This document shows positions 7,508 through 17,509 of a stretch of 18,327 bases of DNA, piece by piece. Under the pieces are notes generated by a model that was not told the origin of the DNA, searched no databases, and saw only the letters and a list, made by a program, of their open reading frames with translations. The stretch lies in contig CALDHJ010000007.1 of the NCBI GenBank assembly GCA_937941555.1, positions 1 through 18,327 on the forward strand, read 5' to 3'. This DNA comes from an uncultured Granulosicoccaceae bacterium (GTDB lineage: Bacteria > Pseudomonadota > Gammaproteobacteria > CALCKW01). Position 1 is the stretch's first letter; each line of letters opens with the position of its first letter. Made by a program: the position numbers and the translations under genes.

Positions 7508-8373
7508 ATCGGATTGGCGGCACGCCCGATGAGCGACGTCAGCGACTTGGTATCCATCAGCGTGTCGAGTTCCGTCAGGTTCTCGGCGGCGCTGAGCGAT
7601 TCGAAATCGAACAGTGAGCTGTCCACGAGGTGAGAGGGCACGGCGTGTTGCAGGGCGGTAAATACGGTCGCTGTGCGACCGGGGCTCTGGGCCTCCCAGC
7701 GTTGCAGCATGGCCTTGATCGCTACGCGCTGCAGGTTGTCCTGGGTGCCGCAGAGGTTACAGGGAATGATCGGAAACTCGCGTGCGCGGGCATAGCGCTC
7801 GATGTCGCATTCCGCCGCGTAGGCGAGCGGGCGGATCACCACGTGTTCGCGGTTGTCAGAAAGCAGTTTCGGCGGCATCGCCTTGAGCCGCCCACCGTGA
7901 AAAAGGTTGAGGAAGAAGGTCTCGAGGATGTCATCGCGGTGGTGGCCCAACGCGATCTTGTTGGCGTTCAGTTCCCGGGCGACGCGATAGATGATGCCGC
8001 GCCGCAGCCGCGAACACAGTGAACAGGTTGTCTTGCCCTCTGGAATCTTGTCGGTGACGATGCTGTAGGTGTCTTCGGTTTCGATGTGGTACTCGTAGCC
8101 GTTGTCGCTGAGCCATGTCGGCAAGACATCAACCGGAAAGCCGGGCTGGCGCTGATCGAGATTCATCGGAATCAGCTCGAAGTGGATAGGCGCCCGTTTG
8201 CGCAGACGCTCGAGGATGTCGAGCATCGTGTAGCTGTCCTTGCCACCGCTGAGGCAAACGAGCACCCGGTCGCCGTCTTCGATCATGTTGAAGTCGCCAA
8301 TGGCGCGACCGGTATCGCGTTCCAGTTGGCGCTGCAGTCGTTTAAAGTTGGTGCTCGAAGCGTGAGAGGACAT
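7498..8373 (-). CDS. ttcA: tRNA 2-thiocytidine(32) synthetase TtcA
   Basis: ATP- and iron-sulfur-dependent enzyme that thiolates cytidine 32 in certain tRNAs. The protein (291 residues from ATG 8373) has the PP-loop SGGKDS (42-47), two CxxC pairs (C117/C120 in [13 protein letters not shown]205/C208 in PCNLCGT) that hold the cluster, [10 protein letters not shown] (141-150), and RPLAY (181-185). All are hallmarks of TtcA rather than TilS or MnmA. Two starts are close together: ATG 8373 and ATG 8388 (five residues longer). A TATACT -10-like box at 8406-8401 would put the transcript start near 8394, favouring 8373. A longer open frame to 8808 is rejected because it overlaps the divergent acetyltransferase gene. 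The C-terminal PIGG codons lie in a 9-bp inverted repeat. Confidence 0.94.
   Translation of the reverse strand: MSSHASSTNFKRLQRQLERDTGRAIGDFNMIEDGDRVLVCLSGGKDSYTMLDILERLRKRAPIHFELIPMNLDQRQPGFPVDVLPTWLSDNGYEYHIETEDTYSIVTDKIPEGKTTCSLCSRLRRGIIYRVARELNANKIALGHHRDDILETFFLNLFHGGRLKAMPPKLLSDNREHVVIRPLAYAAECDIERYARAREFPIIPCNLCGTQDNLQRVAIKAMLQRWEAQSPGRTATVFTALQHAVPSHLVDSSLFDFESLSAAENLTELDTLMDTKSLTSLIGRAANPIGG
7502..7520. repeat. Perfect 9-bp inverted repeat over the ttcA C-terminal codons
   Basis: CCGCCAATC (7502-7510) and GATTGGCGG (7512-7520) are perfect complements separated by one base. The hairpin would form in the last codons of ttcA just before its stop. No T-tract follows, so it is not a typical terminator; it could protect the mRNA end. 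Confidence 0.5.
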
Positions 8374-8400
8374 GGTGTTGCGCAGCATCTGTATCAGTGG

Positions 8401-8429
8401 AGTATACGACGAGCCGTCGATCAGGCCGA
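8401..8429 (-). promoter_or_regulatory. Possible ttcA promoter (TATACT -10-like box)
   Basis: TATACT at 8406-8401 on the minus strand matches the sigma-70 -10 consensus at five of six positions, about 30 bases before ATG 8373. The -35 position (around 8429-8424, TCGGCC) is poor, so support is limited. Confidence 0.3.
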
Positions 8430-8490
8430 ATCCCGGAGTCTGTCGGCTCGTTGCATATGCCAGCATGCAGGCGGCCGAGCGGGCATCGGC

Positions 8491-8919
8491 GTGAGCATTA
8501 GACCGTTTCAGGAAACAGACCGCGCGTCGGTCATCGCGCTTTGGCAACGCTGCGGTCTGACCCGCCCGTGGAACGACCCTGATGCCGATATCGACCGAAA
8601 GCTCGGTGTGCAGCGTGAGTGGTTCGTGGTTCATGAAATGAATGCAGCCATAGTCGGCAGCGCCATGATCGGCTACGACGGCCACCGGGGCTGGATGAAC
8701 TACCTTGCCGTTGACCCCGAACACCAGGGGCATGGAATCGGCCGTGCGTTGGTGGAATATGCCGAAGCGGGGTTGCGCGCGGCAGGCTGCCCGAAACTCA
8801 ATCTGCAAGTCCGAGAGGGTAATGACGCGGCGCTTGCCTTCTATGGATCGCTCGGGTTCGAGACCGACGCGGCCGTCAGTCTGGGCAAACGCCTGATTGA
8901 CGACGAGGGACAGGCCTGA
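8491..8919 (+). CDS. ypeA: GNAT-family acetyltransferase, YpeA-like
   Basis: A 142-residue GCN5-related N-acetyltransferase closely resembling E. coli YpeA (141 residues). It shares the N-terminal SIRPF..TD pattern, RPWNDP (residues about 27-32), GYDGHRG, an acetyl-CoA loop [14 protein letters not shown] (Q/R-x-x-G-x-G/A type), the GCPKLNLQV strand, ND and FYGSLGF, and the C-terminal [10 protein letters not shown]. It should transfer an acetyl group from acetyl-CoA to an unknown amine; the YpeA substrate is not established to my knowledge. GTG 8491 is the start that lines up with the family; GAGCGGG lies a little upstream. It is divergent from ttcA (117 bp to ATG 8373) and convergent with meaB (36 bp between stops). 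Confidence 0.9.
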   Translation: MSIRPFQETDRASVIALWQRCGLTRPWNDPDADIDRKLGVQREWFVVHEMNAAIVGSAMIGYDGHRGWMNYLAVDPEHQGHGIGRALVEYAEAGLRAAGCPKLNLQVREGNDAALAFYGSLGFETDAAVSLGKRLIDDEGQA

Positions 8920-8955
8920 GAGTTCGTTTGCCTCAGAAGACCGTGCGAGCAGCGA

Positions 8956-9942
8956 TCAGGCGTCGAAGACGACGTCCAGCAGGTGTTGAGCGCCGAGGCG
9001 CGGGCTCATTGCCTGCGTTGCCACGGCGGATTCGATGCGTTCCACAGCGGTCTCGTCGGCCTGTCGCGCGCGTGATCGCAAGGCGGTGTCGAGTTGTTGC
9101 CACAGCCAGCCGATGCGCTGCTCTGCCCGCCGGCGGGCCAAGCCACCGCATTCCTCTTGAACACTGAAAAACCGTTCAACATGTTCCCAGAGGGTGTCGA
9201 GCCCGTCACCGGTCAGTGCCGAGCAGGTCATCACCGGCACGGTCCAATTCGGGTCGCGTGGACGCAAGGTGTGCAGCGCCGCTTGGTAATCGCGAGCGGC
9301 GTGCTCTGCGGTCACCCGAGTGTCGCCATCTGCCTTGTTGACGGTGACAATGTCGGCCATCTCGACAATGCCTTTCTTGATGCCCTGCAGGTCGTCGCCC
9401 GCGCCGGGCAACATCATCAACACGAAGCAATCGGTCATCTCACTGACGAGGGTTTCGGACTGGCCGACCCCGACCGTCTCGACGATCACGGTACTGAATC
9501 CGGCCGCCTCGACGAGGGCGATGGTGTCGGCCGTGGCGCTGGCGACACCGCCGAGTTGCCGGCCGGCGGGAGAGGGTCGAATGAAGGCATTCGGGTGGGC
9601 AGTGAGTTGGCCCATGCGTGTCTTGTCGCCGAGAATACTGCCACCGGTTCGCTGACTCGACGGGTCGACCGCCAGCACGGCTACCTGCTCGCCGCGGTCG
9701 CAGAGCCGGGTGCCGAGCGACTCGATCAGTGAACTCTTGCCGACACCCGGCACACCGGACAATCCGACTCGACGCGCAGGCCGCGCGCTCGGGAGCAAGG
9801 CGTCGAGCAGCGTGGCGGCACGACGCTGGTGGTCGGGATGGTGAGATTCAATGAGCGTGATCGCTCGCGCAAGTGTTGGCCTGTCACCGTCGAGGACGCC
9901 GGCGACCAAGGCTTCATCCGAGAGCGAGTTGGCGTTGCCCAC
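8956..9942 (-). CDS. meaB: Methylmalonyl-CoA mutase-associated GTPase MeaB (ArgK/YgfD family)
   Basis: G-protein chaperone that guards methylmalonyl-CoA mutase: it helps load intact adenosylcobalamin and protects the enzyme from inactivation. The 328-residue product has the Walker A loop GVPGVGKS (63-70), the DPSSQRTGGSILGDKTRM segment (93-110), switch II ETVGVGQSE (155-163), and the guanine-specifying NKAD (202-205). These features separate it from other GTPases. Translation begins at GTG 9942, only five bases after the mutB stop (9950-9948), without an obvious Shine-Dalgarno sequence. This suggests coupling to mutB. It is the last gene of the mutA-mutB-meaB operon. Confidence 0.95.
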   Translation of the reverse strand: MGNANSLSDEALVAGVLDGDRPTLARAITLIESHHPDHQRRAATLLDALLPSARPARRVGLSGVPGVGKSSLIESLGTRLCDRGEQVAVLAVDPSSQRTGGSILGDKTRMGQLTAHPNAFIRPSPAGRQLGGVASATADTIALVEAAGFSTVIVETVGVGQSETLVSEMTDCFVLMMLPGAGDDLQGIKKGIVEMADIVTVNKADGDTRVTAEHAARDYQAALHTLRPRDPNWTVPVMTCSALTGDGLDTLWEHVERFFSVQEECGGLARRRAEQRIGWLWQQLDTALRSRARQADETAVERIESAVATQAMSPRLGAQHLLDVVFDA

Positions 9943-9947
9943 TGCCG

Positions 9948-12076
<2,129 letters not shown>

Positions 12077-12080
<4 letters not shown>

Positions 12081-13789
12081 GACACCCCCAGATGCCGGTG
12101 CAGGTCTTCGAGAAAGTCGACCGCGTCGAGTCCCGCGCGAATGACGCTGTGCGCGCCGCTGGCGAGCAGCGGCGCCGCGGCGTCTTCCGGTGTGCCGGCA
12201 AGGTAGACGCGCGTCGCGCCGGACTGAAGCAGGCCGCGTATGCGCTCAGCAACTTCTGCTGTGTAGTCGCCATCACCACCGCACAAGATCACCACACGTG
12301 CGCCCTCGGAATCGTCTGTTGTGCCGACCAGGCCGCCTGCGGCGAGCAGATTCTGACAAAAGGCCACGCGATGGCCGGTTGCTGCGGTTGAGCTCAGTGA
12401 CGACAAGTGTACCGTCGGGGCGGGCGAGGCCACCCGTGCCCGCAGCCCGTCAAATGGGTCGGATAGCGTGATGGGTGCGCAGGCTATGGGGCCGCTTGAG
12501 GTGCTGGATTGTTCGATGTTGCGCGCGCCCTCGGGATCGGGGTAGAGGTTTACGCCGGTCAACACCTGTCGCCGATGCCGCACAGCACCGAGTAATTCGT
12601 CGGCGTGCGTACGCAGTGTGGCGGTGACCGTGCCGTCGCCAATTGCGGTTGCGATGCCACCGTCGCTCTCCAGTTGTGTGAACCGGTCCCAGGCGCGCTG
12701 CAGGAGTTGGTCTGTCATTGCTTCAAACTGGTCGGCCCCGCCGCTCGGGTCTTGTACCTGATGCAAGCCTGACTCCTCTCTGAGAATCAGCTGGGTGTTG
12801 CGTGCGAGACGGCGTGATTCGATGCTGTCAGTGTCGTCGTGTGTGCGAGTGAACACGGTTTGCGCGCCGCCCAGCGCAGCTGCTACCGTGGCGGCAGTAG
12901 TGCGCAGGGTGTTGACCCAGGGGGCGGTGCGCGAAAATTCGCGTGTGGCGGGTTGGGCGTGGAGTCGCACGTGGCGGGCCGCATTGGCGTCGCCGCAGTG
13001 CGTGCAAATGGCGGCGAGGCCGGCTCGAAGCGCGCGGAGTTTGGCGATATTCAAAACCAGATCGCGTCCGACCGCTGGTCGCATCACGGTCAGCTTTGCG
13101 CAGTCTTCAACCGACACCGACGCACTATCTAATGCGCGCAGCCACGCGACAAAGGTTGAGAACATCAACGCGAGTTCGAGCGCTTCGGACGCGCCGGAGG
13201 CATGGTAGCGCGCGCCGTGACAGGCAACGACTCGGTGGCCGAGCGTGTTGCCAAGTGCCGAGTCCATGAGGGGTTCAACCGTGCTGAGCAACGCCTTCTC
13301 GTCGACCGGTTTGCCCGTTGACAGCGCCTTCGCGAATGGGTCGATATTGGCGTTGACGCAGGTTTCGGGGTTGTGGGTGAATACGCGGGATGCAAAGTCT
13401 GCATCACCACACAGGTCGATGGCGGCCTGTGAGCCGACGGCGCTGATGGTCGATGCGAGTTCGGAGTCTTGCGGGCAACTCTGCTGGAGTTGCCAAGCTT
13501 GCGTTCCCGCCGCCATTTCGGCTTGCAACACTTCCAGCCTATCGGCGTTGCCGTCGACCTGCCAGATTTGACCGATCAGCCAGGCTTCTGATTCCGCGTG
13601 TGATCCCCGGCGCAGATCCCCTTGGCCGGGGTGGCGTCGATCGCGTGTGCTATGAGGTTGCAAGGCATCGAGGGTTAGTCCGTCGGCGTAGTGTCGGGTC
13701 ATCACGCGCCGTTCATCAGCGCCACGCAAGGCCGCGTCCAACGCACTGCGCCAGGCACCGTGGCTCGTTGAATTGATCCCTTGCGTCAT
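12077..13789 (-). CDS. mutA: Methylmalonyl-CoA mutase small subunit
   Basis: Non-catalytic partner subunit of heterodimeric methylmalonyl-CoA mutase. The 570-residue product follows the mutase fold: a barrel-like region with [24 protein letters not shown], equivalent to the same stretch of the large subunit, then a C-terminal Rossmann-type domain. That domain (about residues 430-570) lacks the DxHxxG cobalamin-ligand motif, as expected for a small subunit that binds no B12. ATG 13789 is supported by GGGGGAA seven bases upstream; an upstream in-frame start at 13816 has less support and adds only nine residues. It is the first gene of the mutA-mutB-meaB operon and ends in the ATGA shared with mutB. 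Confidence 0.93.
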
Positions 13790-13796
13790 ACACGTT

Positions 13797-13801
13797 CCCC
13801 C
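13797..13801 (-). promoter_or_regulatory. Shine-Dalgarno GGGGG for mutA
   Basis: GGGGGAA lies seven bases before ATG 13789 and decides this start over the upstream in-frame codon at 13816, which would place the same motif inside the gene. Confidence 0.6.
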
Positions 13802-13979
13802 GTCGTCTGTGTCCATGTTATCGGAAGCACCGCGCGCTTATCGACTGGAAATATCCTGCATTCAGTGGCTTTTGACATCTGGATGGCGGTCCACATCGAC
13901 CTGTTCATCGGACCTGGCCACAGTCGGCTCGTCCGATCATTTGACCAGGCAGCAGACAACTGACAAGAGGGAATTGATT

Positions 13980-13997
13980 CGCGGGCGAATGCCCGCG
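13980..13997 (-). terminator. Candidate terminator after the PaaK-like gene
   Basis: On the minus strand CGCGGGC and GCCCGCG form a perfect 7-bp stem (13997-13991 and 13986-13980) around an ATTC loop, about 20 bases after the stop codon. AATCAATT follows, a weak T-rich tail. It is well placed to end the transporter operon before mutA. Confidence 0.55.
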
Positions 13998-14016
13998 TGG
14001 CGTGCGAAGCGCGGGA

Positions 14017-15240
14017 TCAGTTTTCGTATTCCCTGAGATCTTCGATAACCTTGCCGTCGTTGGGTAAGGTGCCGACGGGCGAGACCATCACGTTTCCTTG
14101 CAATTTCAGGTGTGCTTTGACGGCTTGCTGCAATGCGCCAATGTCGGATTCGTCGCCTTCCAGGTGTACGGTCATTTCGTCTTGTTCCCCCTGTCGGGAC
14201 ACCGAGACGCGCGCTTTTTCGATGCCGTCACAGGCTTTGACCAGTAGCGCCACTTGTTCCGGTCGGACGAACATGCCCTTGATCTTGGTGGTCTGGTCTG
14301 CCCGCCCCATCCAACCTTTGATTCGATTGTTGGTACGGCCGCACGCACTCGTACCCGGCAACACCGCGGAGAGATCACCGGTTGCGAAACGGATCAGTGG
14401 ATAGTCCGGGTTCAGCGTAGTCACCACGACTTCGCCGACCTCTCCGTCGGCAACCGGATCGCCGGTGCCGGGTCGGACGATTTCGACAATCGCTCCTTCA
14501 TCGATAACCATGCCGTCAAGCGCATCGGTCTCGTAGGCAATGTTGCCGAGATCGGCTGTGGCGTAACACTGGCGGCAGGTGATGCCACGGTCCTGGTAGT
14601 ACTGGCGCAGGCTCGGAAACAGCGCTCCGCCACCCACTGCAGCGCGGGTGATACGGCTCAGATCAATACCGGCAGCGTCTGCCGATTCGAGAATGACCTT
14701 GAGGTAGTCGGGGGTGCCGGCGTAGGCGCTCACACGCGCTCGCGATGCGGCTTGGACTTGCAACTCTGTCTGACCGACTCCAGCCGGCAGTACTGCGGCG
14801 TTAACGGCACGTGCGGCGTTTTCGAACATCATGCCCGCGGGCGTCAGGTGATAGGAGAAGCAGTTCTGAACGACGTCTCCCTGACCGATGCCACTGGCGT
14901 GCAGGAATCGCGCAAGTCGCCACCAGTCCGGGCTGGTCATGCCGGGTTCGTAGATCGGTCCCGGGCTTTGAAAAATATGGCAGTACTGACCGAGTTCGTG
15001 ACTGGCAAACCCCCCGAACGGGGGCTCGAGTTCTTGCGCCGCAACCAACACGGATTTTCGCAAGACCGGCAGCGCCGCCAGATCTGCAACGGTACAGATG
15101 GTGTCCGCGTCGACATCGGCCAAATGAGCCATGCCGCCCGTGGTTGCCTGTGCGCGCGCAACCTGATTGGGCAGCTGCACCCGCAAGGCGTGCTCGCGCT
15201 CGTCAGCGCTGCGTGTCTCCAGATCGTCGTAGTAGGTCAT
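14017..15240 (-). CDS. PaaK-like adenylate-forming enzyme (phenylacetate-CoA ligase family)
   Basis: A 407-residue member of the PaaK branch of the ANL superfamily, which typically activates carboxylic acids as acyl-AMP and then acyl-CoA. Features are an A5-like CYATADLGNIAYE (225-237), a GDLSAV motif, the hinge region IKGWMGRADQTTKIKGMFVRPEQV, and a C-terminal lid with K near the end (NDGKVIEDL). The usual Ser/Thr/Gly-rich phosphate loop of ANL enzymes is replaced by FQSPGPIYEPG (90-100). ATG 15240 shares one base with the stop of the ATPase gene (TGATG), so translation is probably coupled. Its place at the end of a LIV-type transporter operon suggests it activates the imported compound. True phenylacetate specificity is not implied. 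Confidence 0.85.
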   Translation of the reverse strand: MTYYDDLETRSADEREHALRVQLPNQVARAQATTGGMAHLADVDADTICTVADLAALPVLRKSVLVAAQELEPPFGGFASHELGQYCHIFQSPGPIYEPGMTSPDWWRLARFLHASGIGQGDVVQNCFSYHLTPAGMMFENAARAVNAAVLPAGVGQTELQVQAASRARVSAYAGTPDYLKVILESADAAGIDLSRITRAAVGGGALFPSLRQYYQDRGITCRQCYATADLGNIAYETDALDGMVIDEGAIVEIVRPGTGDPVADGEVGEVVVTTLNPDYPLIRFATGDLSAVLPGTSACGRTNNRIKGWMGRADQTTKIKGMFVRPEQVALLVKACDGIEKARVSVSRQGEQDEMTVHLEGDESDIGALQQAVKAHLKLQGNVMVSPVGTLPNDGKVIEDLREYEN

Positions 15241-16070
15241 CAGCTCAGCCAGCGTTTGCGTCGGCGATAGCTGCGAACGTCGCGAAAGGACTTTCGGCCG
15301 CCTTCTGACATGCCGAGATAGAACTCTTTGACGTCCGGGTTCTCGCGCAGCTGTTCTGCCGGACCGTCCATGACCACTCGACCTGACTCCAGGATGTAGC
15401 CGTAGTGGGCAAAGCGCAGTGCGACGTTGGTATTCTGCTCGGCGAGCAGAAATGACACGCCTTCCTTCTCGTTGAGATCCTTGACGATGTTGAAAATCTC
15501 TTCGACCAACTGCGGCGCGAGTCCCATGGAGGGTTCGTCGAGCAGTACGGTTTCAGGTCGGGACATGAGTGCTCGGCCGATGGCGCACATTTGCTGCTCA
15601 CCGCCCGAGGTGTACCCGGCCTGCGATTTCCGGCGTTCCTTGAGACGCGGAAAATAGGTATAGACCATCTCGAGGTCCTGAGTCACCGAGCCCTTGCCAT
15701 CGCGGCGGGTGTAGGCGCCGGTCAACAAATTTTCCTCGACAGTCAAGTGCTCGAAACAGTGGCGCCCTTCCATGACCTGAATGACCCCACGCCGAACCAG
15801 CTCGGCCGGGTTGAGGTGGGCTATGGGGTCGCCTCGGTATTCGATGCTGCCTTTGGTCACCTCGCCGCGTTCACTTTGCAACAGCGTCGAGATGGCTTTG
15901 AGTGTTGTCGTCTTGCCGGCGCCGTTGCCGCCGAGCAGTGCGGTGATGCCGCCTTTGGGCACGCTCAGACTGACGCCCTTGAGCACCAGAATGACGTGGT
16001 TGTAAATCACCTCGATATTGTTGACTGCCAATAAGGTGTCGGCAGAGGTGTCTTTTTCAGCCGCTTGCAT
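15240..16070 (-). CDS. LivF-like ABC transporter ATP-binding protein
   Basis: Cytoplasmic ATPase of a branched-chain amino acid (LIV, HAAT) type importer. The 276-residue product has Walker A GGNGAGKTT (47-55), the Q-loop region VMEGRHCFEHLTVEENL, ABC signature TSGGEQQ, Walker B TVLLDEPSMGLAP, and a LLAEQN switch region. VMEGRHCFEHLT fits the LivF rather than LivG subfamily. A basic C-terminal tail (RSYRRRKRWLS) extends about 25 residues beyond the usual end. ATG 16070 follows an intrinsic terminator hairpin and has only a short AGG at about -8. A LivG partner and LivH are expected outside the window, upstream of the permease. The substrate is not decided by this subunit. Confidence 0.93.
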   Translation of the reverse strand: MQAAEKDTSADTLLAVNNIEVIYNHVILVLKGVSLSVPKGGITALLGGNGAGKTTTLKAISTLLQSERGEVTKGSIEYRGDPIAHLNPAELVRRGVIQVMEGRHCFEHLTVEENLLTGAYTRRDGKGSVTQDLEMVYTYFPRLKERRKSQAGYTSGGEQQMCAIGRALMSRPETVLLDEPSMGLAPQLVEEIFNIVKDLNEKEGVSFLLAEQNTNVALRFAHYGYILESGRVVMDGPAEQLRENPDVKEFYLGMSEGGRKSFRDVRSYRRRKRWLS

Positions 16071-16095
16071 GCGCGCAACCTGTTCGTTGGTAGGG

Positions 16096-16127
16096 AAAAG
16101 CCGGTGCGTGCAATAGCACGCACCGGC
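16096..16127 (-). terminator. Strong intrinsic terminator between binding protein and LivF-like gene
   Basis: A perfect 12-bp stem (GCCGGTGCGTGC at 16127-16116 and its complement at 16111-16100 on the minus strand) with a 4-nt TATT loop is followed by TTTTCCC. It lies in the 77-bp gap after the binding protein gene. In periplasmic-binding-protein operons such hairpins commonly cut transcription or stabilise the upstream message so that the binding protein is made in excess. Read-through should still reach the ATPase and ligase genes. Confidence 0.88.
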
Positions 16128-16147
16128 CGACTGTCAGCAGACCGGGG

Positions 16148-17437
16148 TCAGCTGCAGCTGCGAGCCTCGATGCCGCTTTCTGCTGCATAGGCCGCAGCAT
16201 CTTCATCGATCAGCGCGCCGATCACTTCCATGTCGGACGGGCCGAACTCGGTGATCATGCTCCACTTCTTGGCAGACGCATCCCACTGCTGTACCGCGCC
16301 GAGACCCGGGCCACCGTGGTTCTCGCATGACACAGCGAACTCCGGTCCGAAGTTGGGCAGACCGAGTGATTCCATCTTGGCCGCATCGATCTCGAGGGCT
16401 TCCATGCCATCACGCATCATGGCTGGTGTGATGTCGGCAGTGCCGTGAATGCCCTGAGCGGTGCGCGCGGCCTCGACTGCCAGCATCGCGGCGTACATGC
16501 CACGGTTGTACAACACGGTACCGATCTGGTCGCCGGTACCTGCCGCTTTGCCGGCGTCAACGACGTATTCCTGGATGTCGGCGAACACCGGTGCACCTGC
16601 ACCCGCATTGTGGAAGGTCAGGGCCTTGTAGCCGTTGGCGCCGTCGCCGGCCGGAATCACGTCGTTCTCAGATCCTGACCACCAGATGCCGATGAAGTTT
16701 TCCATCGGGAAGCGAATGTTCGCAGCTTCCTGAATGGCAACCTGGTTCATCACACCCCAACCCCACATGAGGACGTAGTCCGGACGCTCGCGGCGGATCT
16801 GAAGCCACTGTGACTTCTGCTCCTGGCCCGGGTGGTCAACCGGAATCGGCATGAAGTCGAAACCGTGTTTCTCGGAGAGCTCTTCGAGCGTGCGAATGGG
16901 CTCTTTGCCGTAGGCCGAGTTGTGGTAGACCAGCGCGACTTTTTTGCCAGCGATGTCGTTGCCGTTGAGCTCGAGCAGGTGGTTCACACCAACCGAGGCG
17001 CCGTTCCAGTAGTTGACCGGGTAGTTGAAAACCCACTCGAAGATCGAACCCTTGGCAGCGGACGTGCGGCCGTAGCCCATCGAGTGAATCGGGATGCCGT
17101 CAGCAGTGGCTTTCGGAATCAGCTGGTAGGTGATGCCGGTCGAGAGTGGCTGGTACACCAGTGAGCCTTCGCCCTTGGTCGACTCGTAGCACTCCACACC
17201 TTTTTGTGTGTTGTAACCGGTCTCGCACTCGATCATCTTGATCATCGCGCCGCCGACGCCGCCATCGCGCTCGTTGATCAGCGTGAAGTAGTCGGCGTAG
17301 CCGTCTGCGAAGGGAATGCCGTTGGCAGCATAGGGCCCCGTGCGGTAGCTGAGCGACGGGAACACCAGATCGGCGGCCGCCTGTCCGGCAGCCAGTGTGC
17401 CCAGAAGGGCCATTGCTGCAAGTCGTGTCATTTTCAT
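16148..17437 (-). CDS. Periplasmic substrate-binding protein of LIV-type ABC transporter
   Basis: A 429-residue type I periplasmic binding protein (branched-chain amino acid receptor family). The signal peptide is residues 1-22: basic MKMTR, a hydrophobic core AAMALLGTLAAG, and an AAA cleavage site before DLVF. The mature protein has GGAMIKMIEC, YHNSAYGKEPI, QWLQIRRERPDYVLMWGWGVMNQ and YNRGMYAA motifs. The four cysteines (C70, C83, one near residue 380 and one at 428) could form disulfides in the periplasm. ATG 17437 is chosen because GAGGA lies seven bases upstream and the signal peptide starts there; a frame extension to 17488 is not signal-like. It follows the permease gene and precedes the ATPase. 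The ligand cannot be told from sequence by eye; amino acids, short acids and aromatic acids are all seen in this family. Confidence 0.9.
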   Translation of the reverse strand: MKMTRLAAMALLGTLAAGQAAADLVFPSLSYRTGPYAANGIPFADGYADYFTLINERDGGVGGAMIKMIECETGYNTQKGVECYESTKGEGSLVYQPLSTGITYQLIPKATADGIPIHSMGYGRTSAAKGSIFEWVFNYPVNYWNGASVGVNHLLELNGNDIAGKKVALVYHNSAYGKEPIRTLEELSEKHGFDFMPIPVDHPGQEQKSQWLQIRRERPDYVLMWGWGVMNQVAIQEAANIRFPMENFIGIWWSGSENDVIPAGDGANGYKALTFHNAGAGAPVFADIQEYVVDAGKAAGTGDQIGTVLYNRGMYAAMLAVEAARTAQGIHGTADITPAMMRDGMEALEIDAAKMESLGLPNFGPEFAVSCENHGGPGLGAVQQWDASAKKWSMITEFGPSDMEVIGALIDEDAAAYAAESGIEARSCS

Positions 17438-17444
17438 TGTGTCA

Positions 17445-17449
17445 TCCTC
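17445..17449 (-). promoter_or_regulatory. Shine-Dalgarno GAGGA for the binding protein gene
   Basis: GAGGA lies seven bases before ATG 17437. It fixes the start at the signal peptide and argues against a longer N-terminus. Confidence 0.65.
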
Positions 17450-17509
17450 ATCAGGGTGAAAGGGTGGTGCCGTTACCGTTGGCCGCACCGATTGGTTTCC
17501 GGCTGCCCG

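Larger units (their letters stand above)
13790..14016. other. 227-bp gap upstream of mutA
   Basis: This gap separates the end of the transporter/ligase genes from mutA and should hold the mutA promoter. I see no clear -35/-10 pair. It contains the mutA Shine-Dalgarno sequence at 13797-13801 and a hairpin at 13980-13997 (separate entry). Short open frames here are not convincing genes. Confidence 0.55.

Noticed and set aside
8374..8808. N-terminal extension of ttcA to a start at 8808
   Set aside because: The extra 145 residues lie opposite the ypeA-like gene, are not TtcA-like, and the TtcA family start falls at 8373-8388.
15011..15024. CCCCC-GAAC-GGGGG hairpin
   Set aside because: It lies inside the PaaK-like gene and is explained by codons for PPFGG; no termination signal is expected there.
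14254..15270. 338-codon open frame on the plus strand
   Set aside because: It is antisense to the PaaK-like gene throughout, shows no recognisable motif, and GC-rich codon bias commonly opens such frames.
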